64,000 nucleotides of DNA from Betaproteobacteria bacterium GR16-43 (lineage in GTDB: Bacteria; Pseudomonadota; Gammaproteobacteria; Burkholderiales; Usitatibacteraceae): assembly GCA_001953215.1 (NCBI GenBank), contig CP019169.1, forward strand, positions 2,728,001 through 2,792,000, given 5' to 3'. Positions 9,019-18,882 of this stretch are shown piece after piece. The translations under genes and the position numbers were made by a program. The number at the start of each line of letters is the position of its first letter. Position 1 is the first letter of the stretch. The notes beneath the pieces were generated by a model. It was not told the DNA's origin, did not search any database, and saw nothing but the letters and a program-made list of their open reading frames with translations.

Positions 9019-9875
9019 GTTTTTGATCTTGTCTTCACTTCAACCCAGCTCTTGAGAGCAAGGGTCACGAGCGCGAGCAGCGCGAGCAAGGAGGCGCACG
9101 CGAACGCTGCCGCGAACTGGTACTCGTTGTAGAGAATCTCCACGTGCAGCGGCAACGTGTTGGTCATGCCCCGGATGTGGCCCGACACGACGGACACCGC
9201 GCCAAACTCCCCCATAGCCCGCGCGTTGCAGAGGATCACGCCGTAGAGCAGGCCCCATTTCACGTTGGGCAGCGTGACGCGCCAAAGCAGTTGCCAGCCG
9301 TTCGCGCCCAGCAGCACGGCGGCTTCCTCCTCCTCGCGGCCCTGCGCCTGCATGAGGGGAATCAGCTCGCGCGCGACGAACGGGAAGGTGACGAAGACCG
9401 TCGCCAGCACGATGCCCGGCACCGCGAAGATGATCTTCACGTCGTGGCCTTGCAGCCAGGGTCCCAGCCAGCCTTGCAGGCCGAAGATCAGCACGTAGAT
9501 GAGGCCGGAGACGACCGGCGATACGGAGAACGGCAGGTCGATCAGCGTGATGAGCGCGCTCTTGCCGCGGAAATCGAACTTCGCGATCGCCCACGCGGCG
9601 GCGATCCCGAAGACGAGATTCAGCGGCACGGCGATGGCCGCGGCGATCAGCGTGAGGCGGATCGCCTCCCATGCGTCCGGCTCGCGGATGGCCGCGAGGT
9701 AGACGCCCCAGCCTTTCTTCAGCGCCTCGAAGAAGACGGCGAAGAGCGGGATGAACAGGAACGCCGTGAGGTAGAGCAGCGCCACGCCCACCAGCGCGAC
9801 GGGAATCCACGCGATCGGGCGCGACGCGCGGCGGGGGCGGGCGGCCGGAGCGGGCGAGGAGAGCACGGCGGCCAT
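9015..9875 (-). CDS. cysW: Sulfate ABC transporter permease CysW
   Basis: 286-residue inner-membrane permease with six or so hydrophobic segments. The binding-protein-dependent transport signature lies around [20 protein letters not shown]. It pairs with CysT to form the sulfate channel. It starts two bases after the cysT stop. The stop codon lies within the GCGGTTCA end of the inverted repeat, so the extreme C-terminus (TRSKT) may have been altered by the repeat. Confidence 0.94.
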   Translation of the reverse strand: MAAVLSSPAPAARPRRASRPIAWIPVALVGVALLYLTAFLFIPLFAVFFEALKKGWGVYLAAIREPDAWEAIRLTLIAAAIAVPLNLVFGIAAAWAIAKFDFRGKSALITLIDLPFSVSPVVSGLIYVLIFGLQGWLGPWLQGHDVKIIFAVPGIVLATVFVTFPFVARELIPLMQAQGREEEEAAVLLGANGWQLLWRVTLPNVKWGLLYGVILCNARAMGEFGAVSVVSGHIRGMTNTLPLHVEILYNEYQFAAAFACASLLALLALVTLALKSWVEVKTRSKT

Positions 9876-9876
9876 G

Positions 9877-10719
9877 TCAGCTCTTCCGTTCCGCGTGGCG
9901 CCGCGACCACCACTGGAGCCCGTTGATGGCGAGCAGCAGGATGAAGGATGCGACGAGCATCACGACCGCGATCGCGGTGGCGCCCGCGTAGTCGTACTGC
10001 TCGAGCTTGGTGATGATCATGAGCGGCGCGATCTCCGAGACCATCGGCATGTTGCCGGCGATGAAGATGACCGAGCCGTACTCCCCGACCGCGCGCGCGA
10101 AGGCGAGCGCGAATCCGGTGATGAGCGCCGGCATCACGGTGGGCAGGACCACGCGCGTGAAGGCCTGCAACCGGCTGGCCCCCAGCGACAGCGCGGCCTC
10201 CTCGAGTTCGCGTTCGAGGTCTTCGAGCACCGGTTGCACGGTGCGCACCACGAACGGGAGCCCGATGAACGTGAGCGCCACGAGCACGCCCAGCGGCGTG
10301 AACGCGACCTTCACGCCGAACGCATCCAGCAACGGCTTGCCCAGCCAGCCGTTGGGCGCGTAGATCGTCGTGAGGGCGATGCCCGCGACGGCGGTGGGAA
10401 GCGCGAAGGGCAGGTCCACGAGGGCATCGATGAAGCGGCGCCCCGGAAAGTTGTAGCGCACGAGGACCCAGGCCACGAGCAGGCCGAACACGGCGTTCAG
10501 CGCCGCCGCGATGAACGAGGCGCCGAAGGACAGTTGCAACGACGCCACCACGCGAGGGTTCGTCACGTGCGCGACGAACTGGTCCCACGTGAGCGTGAAC
10601 GTCTTGATGAACGCCGCGGAGAGCGGGATCAGGACGATCAGGCTGAGATAGAGCAGCGTGAACCCCAGGGCGAGGTTGAACCCGGGGAGCACGCTGTGGC
10701 GTCGTTGCAGGACGTTCAC
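9877..10719 (-). CDS. cysT: Sulfate ABC transporter permease CysT
   Basis: About 280 residues with the membrane segments and permease loop ([20 protein letters not shown]) of the CysT/CysU family. The GTG at 10719, two bases after the sbp stop, is preferred over the upstream ATG at 10761, which would overlap sbp by 41 bases and add a charged tail. It is part of the sulfate importer with CysW, CysA and Sbp. Confidence 0.93.
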   Translation of the reverse strand: MNVLQRRHSVLPGFNLALGFTLLYLSLIVLIPLSAAFIKTFTLTWDQFVAHVTNPRVVASLQLSFGASFIAAALNAVFGLLVAWVLVRYNFPGRRFIDALVDLPFALPTAVAGIALTTIYAPNGWLGKPLLDAFGVKVAFTPLGVLVALTFIGLPFVVRTVQPVLEDLERELEEAALSLGASRLQAFTRVVLPTVMPALITGFALAFARAVGEYGSVIFIAGNMPMVSEIAPLMIITKLEQYDYAGATAIAVVMLVASFILLLAINGLQWWSRRHAERKS

Positions 10720-10720
10720 G

Positions 10721-11722
10721 CTATTTCGCGCCCGGCTGGTAGATCTGGTCGAAGGTACCACCGTCCTGGAAGTGCGTCTTCGAGGCCTTCTGCCAGCCGC
10801 CGAAGGCCTGGTCGATGGTGAAGAGCGTGACCTTCGGGAAGTCCTTCTCGTGCTTCGCCGCCACCTTCGCGTTTGTCGGGCGGTAGTAGTGCTTCGCGGC
10901 GATCTCCTGGCCCTCCTCGGTGTAGAGGTACTGGAGGTAGGCCTCGGCGACCTTGCGCGTGCCGCGCTTGTCCACGACCTTGTCGACCACGGCGACCGGC
11001 GGCTCGGCGAGGATCGACAGCGGGGGCACGACGACCTGGAACTTGTCGGGGCCGAGCTCCTTGATCGAGAGCTGGGCTTCGTTCTCCCAGGCGATGAAGA
11101 CGTCGCCGATGCCGCGTTCGACGAAGGTCACCGTGGATCCGCGCGCGCCGGAATCGAGGACCGGCACGTTCTTGTAGAGCGCCGCGACGAATTCCTTCGC
11201 CTTGGCGTCGCTGCCGCCGTTCTTGCGCTTGGCGAATTCCCAGGCGGCGAGGTAGTTCCACTGCGCGCCACCCGAGGTCTTGGGGTTCGGCGTGATGACG
11301 GCAACACCCGGCTTCACGAGGTCATCCCAGTCCTTGATGCCCTTGGGGTTTCCCTTGCGCACCAGGAAGACGATGGTCGAGGTGTACGGCGTGCTGTTCT
11401 GCGGCAGGCGCTGCTGCCAGTTGGGAGGAAGAAGCTTCGCCTTCTCCGAGATGGCGTCGATGTCGTAGGCGAGGGCGAGCGTCACCACGTCGGCTTCGAG
11501 GCCGTCGATCACGGAGCGGGCCTGCTTGCCCGAGCCGCCGTGCGACTGCTTCACGGTGACCCTCTCTTTCGTCTTCGCCTCGTACTGGGCGGCGAAGGCT
11601 TTGTTGAAGTCGGCGTAGAGCTCGCGCGTCGGGTCGTACGAGACGTTGAGCAACGTCGTATCGGCGAGCGCGAGGGTGGATGCGAGGAGTGTTGCGGCGG
11701 CAAAAACGGTCTTGCGGATCAT
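10721..11722 (-). CDS. sbp: Periplasmic sulfate-binding protein
   Basis: 333 residues with a Sec signal peptide ([20 protein letters not shown]). The mature protein starts [12 protein letters not shown] and carries the sulfate-binding [13 protein letters not shown] segment, [14 protein letters not shown] and [22 protein letters not shown]. It captures sulfate in the periplasm. The start at 11722 is set by the signal peptide; the same frame continues upstream only as non-coding shadow. Confidence 0.95.
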   Translation of the reverse strand: MIRKTVFAAATLLASTLALADTTLLNVSYDPTRELYADFNKAFAAQYEAKTKERVTVKQSHGGSGKQARSVIDGLEADVVTLALAYDIDAISEKAKLLPPNWQQRLPQNSTPYTSTIVFLVRKGNPKGIKDWDDLVKPGVAVITPNPKTSGGAQWNYLAAWEFAKRKNGGSDAKAKEFVAALYKNVPVLDSGARGSTVTFVERGIGDVFIAWENEAQLSIKELGPDKFQVVVPPLSILAEPPVAVVDKVVDKRGTRKVAEAYLQYLYTEEGQEIAAKHYYRPTNAKVAAKHEKDFPKVTLFTIDQAFGGWQKASKTHFQDGGTFDQIYQPGAK

Positions 11723-11775
11723 GAAGAGCTCCGTGGGGAAGTCGGAAAGATCACCGGCTGCGGCCGGCGCGGGCG

Positions 11776-12555
11776 TCAGGCGGACTTCGCCTGACATCGC
11801 TCGGTCACGGCGAGGCGAATTTCGGCCTCGTGCTCCATGACGCTGAGCGACAATTCCCGGAAGACTTCTCCTACGAGCAGGATCGCCGGCCCTTCGAAGG
11901 AAGGCGTGGGGCCGTTGCGCAAGGCTTGAAGCGTGGTGACGACGCGGCGCTCGTTCGGCAGCGACACGTTTTCGACGAAGATGGCCGGCGTCGTTGCGGG
12001 ACGGCCGGCGGCGATGAGGTCCGCCGCGACGGCTTGCGATTGCGTGGCGGCCATGTAGAGCGCGACCGTGTCGGCGGACGACGCGGCACCGAGCCATTCG
12101 GTGGGCGACTGGTCGGCGCCGGTGCGTGGCGTCACGAAGGCGACGTGGCGCGAGAGGCCGCGGCGCGTGAGCGAGAGGCCCAGCGAGGCGCTCGCGGCGA
12201 GCGCGGCGGTGATGCCCGGCACGACTTCGGCTTCGATACCGGCTTCGCGCAGCGCTTCGAGTTCTTCATGGGCGCGGCCGAACAGCATCGGGTCGCCGCC
12301 CTTGAGGCGCACGACCACGGCGTGGGTCTTCGCGGCTTCGACGAGCGCGCGATTGGTGAAGCGTTGCTCGGTCGAGACCTTGCCGTTGCGCTTGCCCACG
12401 TCCACGAGCCTCGCCTGCGTGGCGAGCTTCAACGTGTCGGCATGCACCAGCGCGTCGTGGAAGACGATGTCGGCCCGCTCCAGCAGGCGCGCGGCGCGCA
12501 GCGTGAGGAGATCGGGTGCGCCCGGGCCGGCGCCGACGAGATAGACCTTACCCAC
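11776..12555 (-). CDS. cobA: Uroporphyrinogen-III C-methyltransferase
   Basis: 259 residues with the SUMT signatures [29 protein letters not shown] and [11 protein letters not shown]. It makes precorrin-2, the precursor of the siroheme needed by the sulfite reductase at the head of this operon. It lacks the CysG dehydrogenase/chelatase half, so those steps must be encoded elsewhere. The GTG start at 12555 overlaps the end of cysN by eight bases. Confidence 0.94.
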   Translation of the reverse strand: MGKVYLVGAGPGAPDLLTLRAARLLERADIVFHDALVHADTLKLATQARLVDVGKRNGKVSTEQRFTNRALVEAAKTHAVVVRLKGGDPMLFGRAHEELEALREAGIEAEVVPGITAALAASASLGLSLTRRGLSRHVAFVTPRTGADQSPTEWLGAASSADTVALYMAATQSQAVAADLIAAGRPATTPAIFVENVSLPNERRVVTTLQALRNGPTPSFEGPAILLVGEVFRELSLSVMEHEAEIRLAVTERCQAKSA

Positions 12556-13834
12556 GCTGCGGCACCTCTTCGACCAGCCCGGCGGCGACGGTGGCGAGCG
12601 TCGCCTCGTCGATCAGCAGGAAGCTGCCGTTGGAGCGCACGGCGGCGTACGGATCCAGGGGCAGCGCACGCGCGGTCTTCAGGCGCACGCGCCCGATGTC
12701 GTTCGCCGAGAGCGTGGTGTCGCCCGCGATGGGCTGCAGCGTGTGGATGTCGAGGCGATCCTCGATGGCGACGATCTTCGCTTTCACCACGGCCGTCCCG
12801 TGCTTCACGAGGTAGGCGCGGCGCGGATCGAGCGGGGTGTTGTCCAGCCAGGCGAGGCGGGCGGCGAATTCCGACGCGAGCACCGGTGCGTCGTGGGCAT
12901 GGGTGAGGAGGTCGCCGCGCGTCACGTCGACCTGGCGATCGAGGATCAGCGAGACCGAACGCCCGGCACCGGCGGTTTCCAGCGTGCCGTCGAGGGTCAC
13001 GATCTGTGCGACCTTCGCGGCCACGCCCGAGGGCCAGGCGCGCACTTCGTCGCCGACGCGCACGGAGCCGCTTTCGATACGGCCCATGTAGCCGCGGCTG
13101 TCGGCACGCTCGCCGAAACGCGAACGCGAAACCAGTTGCACCGGATAGCGGAAGGCCCCATCGATGTGCCGCGTGGTCGCGGCGGACTCCAGGACCTGCA
13201 GCAGCGTCGGGCCCGTGTACCAGTCGAGGTTCGTGCCCCGGTCGACGACCATGTCGCCTTCGAGCGCGGAGAGCGGAACCGGCGTCACGCTTTCGAAGCC
13301 GAGCGAAGCGGTGAGGGCGAGGAATTCGTCGCGCAGGCGTTCGAACACGGCGCGGTCGAATCCCACGAGGTCCATCTTGTTCACGGCCAGCGCCACGTGC
13401 GGCGTGCGCAGCAACGCGACCAGCGCGGCGTGGCGCTTGGTCTGCGGGAGGATGCCTTGCCGCGCATCGACCAGGATGATCGCGAGGTCGGCGTGGCTGG
13501 TGCCGGTGACCATGTTGCGCGTGTACTGCTCGTGCCCCGGCGTGTCGGCGAGGATGAAGCGCCGGCGCGGCGTGGCGAAGTAGCGGTAGGCCACGTCGAT
13601 GGTGATGCCCTGCTCGCGTTCGGCGGTGAGGCCGTCGGTGAGCAGCGCGAGATCCATCCCGCTGCCGCCGCGGCGGGCGGTGTCGCGTTCCACGGTGGCC
13701 AACTGGTCCGCGAGGATCGCCTTGGTGTCGTAGAGCAGCCGGCCGATGAGCGTGCTCTTGCCGTCGTCCACCGAGCCGGAGGTCGCGACACGCAGCGTAT
13801 CCGCGGCGGGAAGGCGGGTGAGGGTCGCGGACAT
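12548..13834 (-). CDS. cysN: Sulfate adenylyltransferase large (GTPase) subunit
   Basis: 428 residues of an EF-Tu-like GTPase: G1 GSVDDGKST, DTPGHEQYTRNM, NKMDLVG. It drives APS synthesis with CysD by GTP hydrolysis. No C-terminal APS kinase (CysC) is fused, agreeing with direct APS reduction by the CysH here. The ATG at 13834 overlaps the cysD stop as ATGA. Confidence 0.95.
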   Translation of the reverse strand: MSATLTRLPAADTLRVATSGSVDDGKSTLIGRLLYDTKAILADQLATVERDTARRGGSGMDLALLTDGLTAEREQGITIDVAYRYFATPRRRFILADTPGHEQYTRNMVTGTSHADLAIILVDARQGILPQTKRHAALVALLRTPHVALAVNKMDLVGFDRAVFERLRDEFLALTASLGFESVTPVPLSALEGDMVVDRGTNLDWYTGPTLLQVLESAATTRHIDGAFRYPVQLVSRSRFGERADSRGYMGRIESGSVRVGDEVRAWPSGVAAKVAQIVTLDGTLETAGAGRSVSLILDRQVDVTRGDLLTHAHDAPVLASEFAARLAWLDNTPLDPRRAYLVKHGTAVVKAKIVAIEDRLDIHTLQPIAGDTTLSANDIGRVRLKTARALPLDPYAAVRSNGSFLLIDEATLATVAAGLVEEVPQRG

Positions 13835-14808
13835 CAGAAGTAGCCTTCCTTCTTGCGCAGCTCCATCGACGCTTCGGAGGTCTGGTCGTCCATGCGCGTG
13901 GCGCCGCGCTCGGTGATGGTCGTGGCCGCGGTCTCGGCGATGATCTCGTCCAGCGTCGCGGCGGGAGAAGCGACCGGGCAGGTGCACGTGATGTCGCCGA
14001 CGGTGCGGAAGCGCACGGTGCGCGTCACGGCCTTTTCCCCGGCGCGCGGCGGCGTGAGCGCGGTCACCGGCGCCAGCAGTCCGTTGCGATCGACGACCGC
14101 GCGTTCGTGCGCGAAGTAGATCGACGGCACGGCGAGGTTCTCGCGGCGGATGTACTGCCACACGTCGAGTTCGGTCCAGTTGGAGATCGGGAAGACGCGC
14201 AGGTGCTCGCCGGGCGCCACGCGGGCGTTGTAGAGGTTCCAGAGTTCCGGGCGCTGGTTGCGCGGGTCCCACTGGCCGAATTCGTTGCGGTGGGAGATCA
14301 CGCGCTCTTTCGCGCGGGCTTTCTCTTCGTCGCGGCGGGCGCCGCCGAAGAGCGCGTCGAAGCCGTGCTCCTGGATCGCGTCGAGGAGCGTCACCGACTG
14401 GTGCACGTTGCGGCTCTCGTCCGGGCGGCGCAGCACGACGCGGCCGGTGCGGATCGATTCGCCGACCGATCGCACGATGAGCTTCTCGCCCAATTCCTTC
14501 GCGCGCTGGTCGCGGAAGGCGATCACTTCGTCGAAGTTGTGCTCGGTGTCGATGTGCAGCAGCGGGAACGGGAAGCGGTCGGGACGGAACGCCTTCTCCG
14601 CCAGGCGCAGCATCACGATGGAATCCTTGCCGCCCGAGAACAGCAGGGCGGGGTTGCGCGCCTCCGCGACCACTTCGCGCAGGATGTGGATCGATTCGGA
14701 TTCGAGGGCGTCCAGGTGCGACAACAGGAGCCCCGGTCCGGGGTCGGACCCCATTCTCGAAATGGGGTCCGACCCCTTGAATGCATGCAACGCAGTTGCC
14801 GCGCTCAC
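13834..14808 (-). CDS. cysD: Sulfate adenylyltransferase small subunit, N-terminus extended by a palindrome
   Basis: Forms APS from sulfate and ATP. Core motifs are LLFSGGKDSIVML (PP-loop), LHIDTEHNFDE, FDALFGGARRDEEKARAKERVIS and the C-terminal MELRKKEGYF. The family core begins at HLDALESESIHI. The start is the GTG at 14808, which overlaps the cysH stop and has an excellent AGAAGGAG site. This gives 324 residues, about 20 more than usual. The extra part contains a GSDP...GSDP peptide encoded by a perfect palindrome. An ATG inside the palindrome (14754) would give 306 residues but has a weak ribosome site. Confidence 0.93.
   Translation of the reverse strand: MSAATALHAFKGSDPISRMGSDPGPGLLLSHLDALESESIHILREVVAEARNPALLFSGGKDSIVMLRLAEKAFRPDRFPFPLLHIDTEHNFDEVIAFRDQRAKELGEKLIVRSVGESIRTGRVVLRRPDESRNVHQSVTLLDAIQEHGFDALFGGARRDEEKARAKERVISHRNEFGQWDPRNQRPELWNLYNARVAPGEHLRVFPISNWTELDVWQYIRRENLAVPSIYFAHERAVVDRNGLLAPVTALTPPRAGEKAVTRTVRFRTVGDITCTCPVASPAATLDEIIAETAATTITERGATRMDDQTSEASMELRKKEGYF
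14740..14776. repeat. Perfect 16-bp inverted repeat inside the cysD frame
   Basis: GGGGTCGGACCCCATT at 14740-14755 and its exact reverse complement at 14761-14776 flank a five-base loop. The GGGGTCGGACCCC core is itself palindromic. This resembles REP-like elements common in proteobacterial intergenic DNA, but here it is read in frame as part of the CysD N-terminus. Confidence 0.9.
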
Positions 14809-15512
14809 GCGAGCTCCTTCTGCAGAACGATCGGGATCGCATGCAGGCCGCATTCCTTCTTCGCGCCGTCCTGCTCCCACCACCAGCGGCCGGCGCGCGG
14901 GTGCTCGCCCGGTTTCACGGCCCGCGTGCAGGGCTCGCAGCCGATCGACGGGTAGCCGCGGTCGTGCAGCTTGTTGTAGGGCACGTGGTTGGCGCGCAGG
15001 TAGGCCCACACCTCGTCCTCGTTCCAGTCGGCGAGCGGGTTGAATTTCCAGAGCGCGAAGGTGGGATCGTAGGCGGCTTCGACCACCTCGGAACGCGAGT
15101 CGGACTGCGCTCGGCGCAGGCCCGAGACCCAGCCGCGCTTGCTCGCGAGCGCGCGGCGCAGGGGCTCGACCTTGCGGACGGCGCAGCACGCCTTGCGTTG
15201 CTCGACGCCGTCGTAGAAGCCGTCGGCCCCATGCTCGGCCACGTAAGCCTCGACGCTGTCGGGCCACGGCGTGTAGACCTGCACGTCGAGCGCGTAGTCG
15301 TGGCGCACGCGCTCGATGAGGGTGAGCGTCTCCACCGGCAGGCGCCCGGTGTCGAGGGTGAAGACCTCGATGGCCAGGCCGTCGCGGGCGATCAGGTCGA
15401 GCAGCACCATGTCCTCGGCGCCGAAGGAGCTGGAGAGGGCCGCGGAAGAATAGTTCTTCTCGATGCCGGCGAGGAGCTTGCGTGCGCGTTCGACGCGGTC
15501 GTCGAGGTTCAT
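14805..15512 (-). CDS. cysH: [4Fe-4S] adenylylsulfate (APS) reductase
   Basis: 235 residues. It has the PP-loop-like SSSFGAEDMVLLDL and the cysteine set RKACCAVRK plus GCEPCTR, which ligates a [4Fe-4S] cluster and marks APS rather than PAPS reductases. The catalytic KECGLH is near the C-terminus. It reduces APS to sulfite with thioredoxin. Substrate choice agrees with the lack of APS kinase in the operon. It overlaps both the upstream DUF934 gene and cysD by four bases. Confidence 0.95.
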   Translation of the reverse strand: MNLDDRVERARKLLAGIEKNYSSAALSSSFGAEDMVLLDLIARDGLAIEVFTLDTGRLPVETLTLIERVRHDYALDVQVYTPWPDSVEAYVAEHGADGFYDGVEQRKACCAVRKVEPLRRALASKRGWVSGLRRAQSDSRSEVVEAAYDPTFALWKFNPLADWNEDEVWAYLRANHVPYNKLHDRGYPSIGCEPCTRAVKPGEHPRAGRWWWEQDGAKKECGLHAIPIVLQKELA

Positions 15513-16027
15513 CGGGTCGTCCCGGCGGTTTCGCGGCGACGGAACAGCGGCGCCGGCTGGTTGATGGAGCCCTGGTAGGTTTCGTGGAAGTCGCGCAGCG
15601 AGGCGATGGCGCCGGCCAGGTCCTCGCGTTCGCGCAGGGCGAACGCATCGAAGCCGACGCGCGACAAATAGAAGAGCTGGTCGCGGCCGAGGTCGCCGAA
15701 GGCGCGCAGCTCGCCCTGGTATCCGGCGCGCCGCAGCAGCACGGCCGTCGAATAGCCACGGCCATCCGTGAACTTGGGGAACTGCACCGCGATCAGGGCC
15801 AGCCGGCCGAGATCGCCACGCAGGGCCTCCGCGTCGTCGGCGGGCGCGAGCCAGACGCCGATCGATTCGTTCCGCGCGAGCAACGCTTCGCGCTGCGCTT
15901 GCCAGGCGGCGAGCGGAACCACGATCGCGCCGGTGGGCAGCGGGGCGGCCGCGTCGAAGCCTTCGCCCAAGCCCACGAAGGTCCAGGCATCGGGCGTCAC
16001 GGCGCCGTTGCGGATCACGTCAGGCAT
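15509..16027 (-). CDS. DUF934 protein of the sulfite reduction operon
   Basis: 172 residues, matching the DUF934 family that accompanies sulfite reductase in proteobacteria (QFPKFTDGRGYSTAVLLR, GDLGRDQLFYLSRVGFDAF). No biochemical role is established that can be read here. The invariant placement between the reductase and cysH suggests an accessory or electron-transfer role. It overlaps the reductase end by eight bases and cysH by four. No signal peptide or membrane segment. Confidence 0.85.
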   Translation of the reverse strand: MPDVIRNGAVTPDAWTFVGLGEGFDAAAPLPTGAIVVPLAAWQAQREALLARNESIGVWLAPADDAEALRGDLGRLALIAVQFPKFTDGRGYSTAVLLRRAGYQGELRAFGDLGRDQLFYLSRVGFDAFALREREDLAGAIASLRDFHETYQGSINQPAPLFRRRETAGTTR

Positions 16028-17690
16028 GGACCGCCTCGCGCGAGCCGTAGACGCGGGCCTTGAAGGGGGCCACGCCCAGGCGCTTCACCGTGTCGATGAA
16101 GCGCTCTTCCTCGGTGCGGACATCGACGTAGGTATCGATCAGCTTCTCGATCACCTCGGGCATCTGGCTCGCGGCGAACGAAGGGCCGATCACGTGGCCC
16201 AGCGCGGCGTCGTTGCCCTGGTCGCCGCCGATCGAGACCTGGTACCACTCGGCTCCGTTCTTGTCGACGCCGAGGATGCCGATGTGGCCCACGTGATGGT
16301 GGCCGCACGAGTTCATGCAGCCCGAGATGTTGAGGTCGAGCTCGCCGATGTCGTGCAGATAGTCCAGGTCGTCGAAGCGGCGCTGGATCGCCTCGGCGAT
16401 CGGGATCGACTTCGCGTTGGCGAGCGAGCAGAAGTCGCCGCCCGGGCAGCACACGATGTTGGTGAGCAGGCCGATGTTCGGCGTGGCGAGGCCCTGCGAC
16501 TTCGCCTCGAGCCAGAGCGCGAAGAGGTCGCGCTTGCGCACGTCGGCGAGGATGAGGTTCTGTTCGTGGGAGACGCGCAGCTCGCCGAAGCTGTAGCGGT
16601 CGGCGAGGCCGGCGACGAAATCCATCTGCTCGGCCGTCGCATCGCCCGGCGGCAGGCCGGTCTTCTTCAGCGAGAGCGTGACCGAGGCGTAGCCGTCGAC
16701 CTGGTGGGCGTGGACGTTGCGTTCGGTCCACTTGGTGAAGGCGCGGCTGTCGGCAAGCGCCTCGACGTAGAACGGGTCCAGCGCCGGGAGCAACTCGTAG
16801 GCCGGGCGCGTGAAGTGCTTCGCGATGCGCTCGTACTCCGCGTCGGTGAGGACCGAGGGGGAACCCTTCCCGAATTCCCACTCGGCCTCCACCTGGCGCG
16901 TGAACTCCTGCGGCCCCAACGCCTTGACGAGGATCTTGATGCGCGACTTGTACAGGTTGTCGCGGCGGCCGTGGCGGTTGTACACGCGCAGCACGGCTTC
17001 GCAGTAGGTGAGCATCTCGCGCCACGGCAGGAAGTCGCGGACCACGTGGCCGATGATCGGCGTGCGGCCCATGCCGCCGCCGACGATGACGCGCAGGCCC
17101 AACTCGCCCGACTCGTTGCGAACCGCGTGCAGGCCGATGTCGTGCAGCAGCGTGGCGGCGCGGTCCTGGTCGGAGCCGGAGAGCGCGATCTTGAACTTGC
17201 GCGGCAGGAACGCGAATTCGGGGTGGAACGTCGACCACTGGCGCAGGATCTCGGCCAGCACGCGCGGATCGACATGCTCGTCGGGCGCGACGCCGGCGAA
17301 GTGGTCGGTCGTGATGTTGCGGATGCAGTTGCCGCTGGTCTGGATGGCGTGCATCTCGACCGAGGCGAGGTCGGCGAGGATGTCGGGGACTTCTTCCAGC
17401 TTCGGCCAGTTGTACTGGATGTTCTGGCGCGTCGTGAAGTGGCCGTAGCCGCGGTCGTACTTGCGCGCGATGTGCGCGAGCATCCGCAGTTGTTCCGAGG
17501 AGAGCATTCCGTACGGCACGGCCACGCGGAGCATCGGCGCCTGGCGCTGGATGTAGAGCCCGTTCTGCAGGCGCAGCGGCCGGAACTCGTCGTCGGTCAG
17601 TTGGCCGGCGAGGTAGCGCCGCGTCTGGTCGCGGAACTGCGCGACGCGGTCGGCGACGATGGAATGGTCGTAGTTGTCGTAGCGGTACAT
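16020..17690 (-). CDS. cysI: Siroheme/[4Fe-4S] sulfite (or nitrite) reductase
   Basis: 556 residues with two ferredoxin-like half domains and the cluster ligands CCPGGDFCSLANA and SGCMNSCGHHH, the C-x5-C and C-x3-C sets of the sulfite/nitrite reductase family. SGNCIRNITTDHF and VIVGGGMGRTP are typical core stretches. Position at the head of the sulfate operon, beside cobA and divergent cysB, argues for sulfite reduction to sulfide. No CysJ is present, so ferredoxin with Fpr is the likely donor. An AAGGAG-like site lies upstream. Confidence 0.93.
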   Translation of the reverse strand: MYRYDNYDHSIVADRVAQFRDQTRRYLAGQLTDDEFRPLRLQNGLYIQRQAPMLRVAVPYGMLSSEQLRMLAHIARKYDRGYGHFTTRQNIQYNWPKLEEVPDILADLASVEMHAIQTSGNCIRNITTDHFAGVAPDEHVDPRVLAEILRQWSTFHPEFAFLPRKFKIALSGSDQDRAATLLHDIGLHAVRNESGELGLRVIVGGGMGRTPIIGHVVRDFLPWREMLTYCEAVLRVYNRHGRRDNLYKSRIKILVKALGPQEFTRQVEAEWEFGKGSPSVLTDAEYERIAKHFTRPAYELLPALDPFYVEALADSRAFTKWTERNVHAHQVDGYASVTLSLKKTGLPPGDATAEQMDFVAGLADRYSFGELRVSHEQNLILADVRKRDLFALWLEAKSQGLATPNIGLLTNIVCCPGGDFCSLANAKSIPIAEAIQRRFDDLDYLHDIGELDLNISGCMNSCGHHHVGHIGILGVDKNGAEWYQVSIGGDQGNDAALGHVIGPSFAASQMPEVIEKLIDTYVDVRTEEERFIDTVKRLGVAPFKARVYGSREAVHA

Positions 17691-17775
17691 GACCGCATCC
17701 TAGGGACTCCTTATATGCCTGAAAAATACCTAATGATGATATCCTTATAACAATCAAGCATAAAAGCCCAAGCCC
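17691..17775. promoter_or_regulatory. Divergent AT-rich control region between the sulfite reductase gene and cysB
   Basis: An 85-base spacer between divergent starts, clearly AT-richer than its surroundings, with TATA-like segments (CCTTATATG, TATCCTTATAAC). It must hold promoters for both directions and is the natural site for CysB binding. No precise operator can be assigned by eye. Confidence 0.6.
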
Positions 17776-18717
17776 ATGAATATTCAACAGTTTCGTTACG
17801 CGGCCGAGGTCGCCAGGCGCGGCCTGAACGTCTCGGACGCCGCTTCCGCGCTCCATACCTCCCAGCCCGGGGTGTCCCGCCAGATCCGGGAACTGGAGGC
17901 CGAGCTGGGCACGCCGCTCTTCGTCCGGCAGGGCAAGCGGCTCACCGCCATCACCGACGCGGGGCGCGAGATCCTGGCCGGGATCGACCGCATCCTCGAC
18001 GAGATCGCGAACCTGAAGGCCGTGGGGCAGCAGTTCACGGCCGGCGACCGGGGCAGCCTCTCGGTCGCGGTCACGCACACCCAGGCGCGCTATGCGCTGC
18101 CGCCGGTGGTGACGGAGTTCAAGAAGCGCTTCCCCGACGTGCACCTGAAGCTGTTGCAGGGCAACCCGCACCAGCTCGCGCGCCACCTGCTCGACGGCGA
18201 GGCCGATCTCGCGATCGCGACCGAGGCGTTGATGGAGTACGACGAACTCGTCTCGCTGCCGGGCTACCAGTGGCACCACTGCGTCGTGGTGCCCGAGGGC
18301 CATCCGCTCACCGCGCTGAAACGCCTCACCCTCGAGGCGATCGCCGCGCATCCGATCGTCACGTACGACCCGACGTTCGCCGGTCGCACCGCGATCGACA
18401 AGACGTTCGCCGCGCGCGGGTTGCAGCCCGATATCGTGCTGACCGCGCTCGACTCGGACGTGATCAAGTCGTACGTGGCGCTGGGGTTGGGCGTGGGGCT
18501 GATTTCCGAGAAGGCGTATCGCACGGGGCGCGAGGAGGGGCTGGTGGCGATTTCCGCCGCGCATCTCTTTCCGACGCAGACCACGCGCATCGCGTTCAAG
18601 CGCGGGACCTACCTGCGCGGCTACGTCGTGGAATTCATCCGCCTCTTCGCGCCGCACCTGCAGGCGCAAGACCTGAAGGACCTCGACGCTGGCGCTCGGG
18701 AGAGTTTTTCGATTTGA
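17776..18717 (+). CDS. cysB: CysB-type LysR transcriptional regulator
   Basis: 313 residues. The N-terminal winged helix-turn-helix (ASALHTSQPGVSRQIRELEAEL) is followed by a substrate-binding-like effector domain (SVAVTHTQARYALPPVV, TALDSDVIKSYVALGLGVGL). CysB proteins activate sulfate assimilation in response to N- or O-acetylserine and sulfide. Divergence from the cys operon supports this assignment. An inverted repeat follows the stop directly. Confidence 0.93.
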   Translation: MNIQQFRYAAEVARRGLNVSDAASALHTSQPGVSRQIRELEAELGTPLFVRQGKRLTAITDAGREILAGIDRILDEIANLKAVGQQFTAGDRGSLSVAVTHTQARYALPPVVTEFKKRFPDVHLKLLQGNPHQLARHLLDGEADLAIATEALMEYDELVSLPGYQWHHCVVVPEGHPLTALKRLTLEAIAAHPIVTYDPTFAGRTAIDKTFAARGLQPDIVLTALDSDVIKSYVALGLGVGLISEKAYRTGREEGLVAISAAHLFPTQTTRIAFKRGTYLRGYVVEFIRLFAPHLQAQDLKDLDAGARESFSI

Positions 18718-18724
18718 AAGGACT

Positions 18725-18882
18725 AAGGCGAAAGGCGCTCTCCGCAGATAAACGCAGATAAACGCAGATGAACTTCTCTAGAAAAGACAAAGTCTGGGGT
18801 TAAACCCAAAGCTCCTTCTGTTTGCTTGAGAGGGTCATCGGCGTTTATCCGCGTTTATCGGCGGAGGACGCCTTTCGCCTCA
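18725..18882. repeat. Long inverted repeat, family 2 (copy D)
   Basis: Arms at about 18725-18771 and 18835-18882. Each has AAGGCGAAAGGCG, then CTCTCCGC, then two or three AGATAAACGC-type units and GATGA. It fills the space between cysB and the convergent Rieske-like gene, whose stop codon lies at the end of the right arm. It is homologous to copy C at 6458-6592. Confidence 0.9.
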
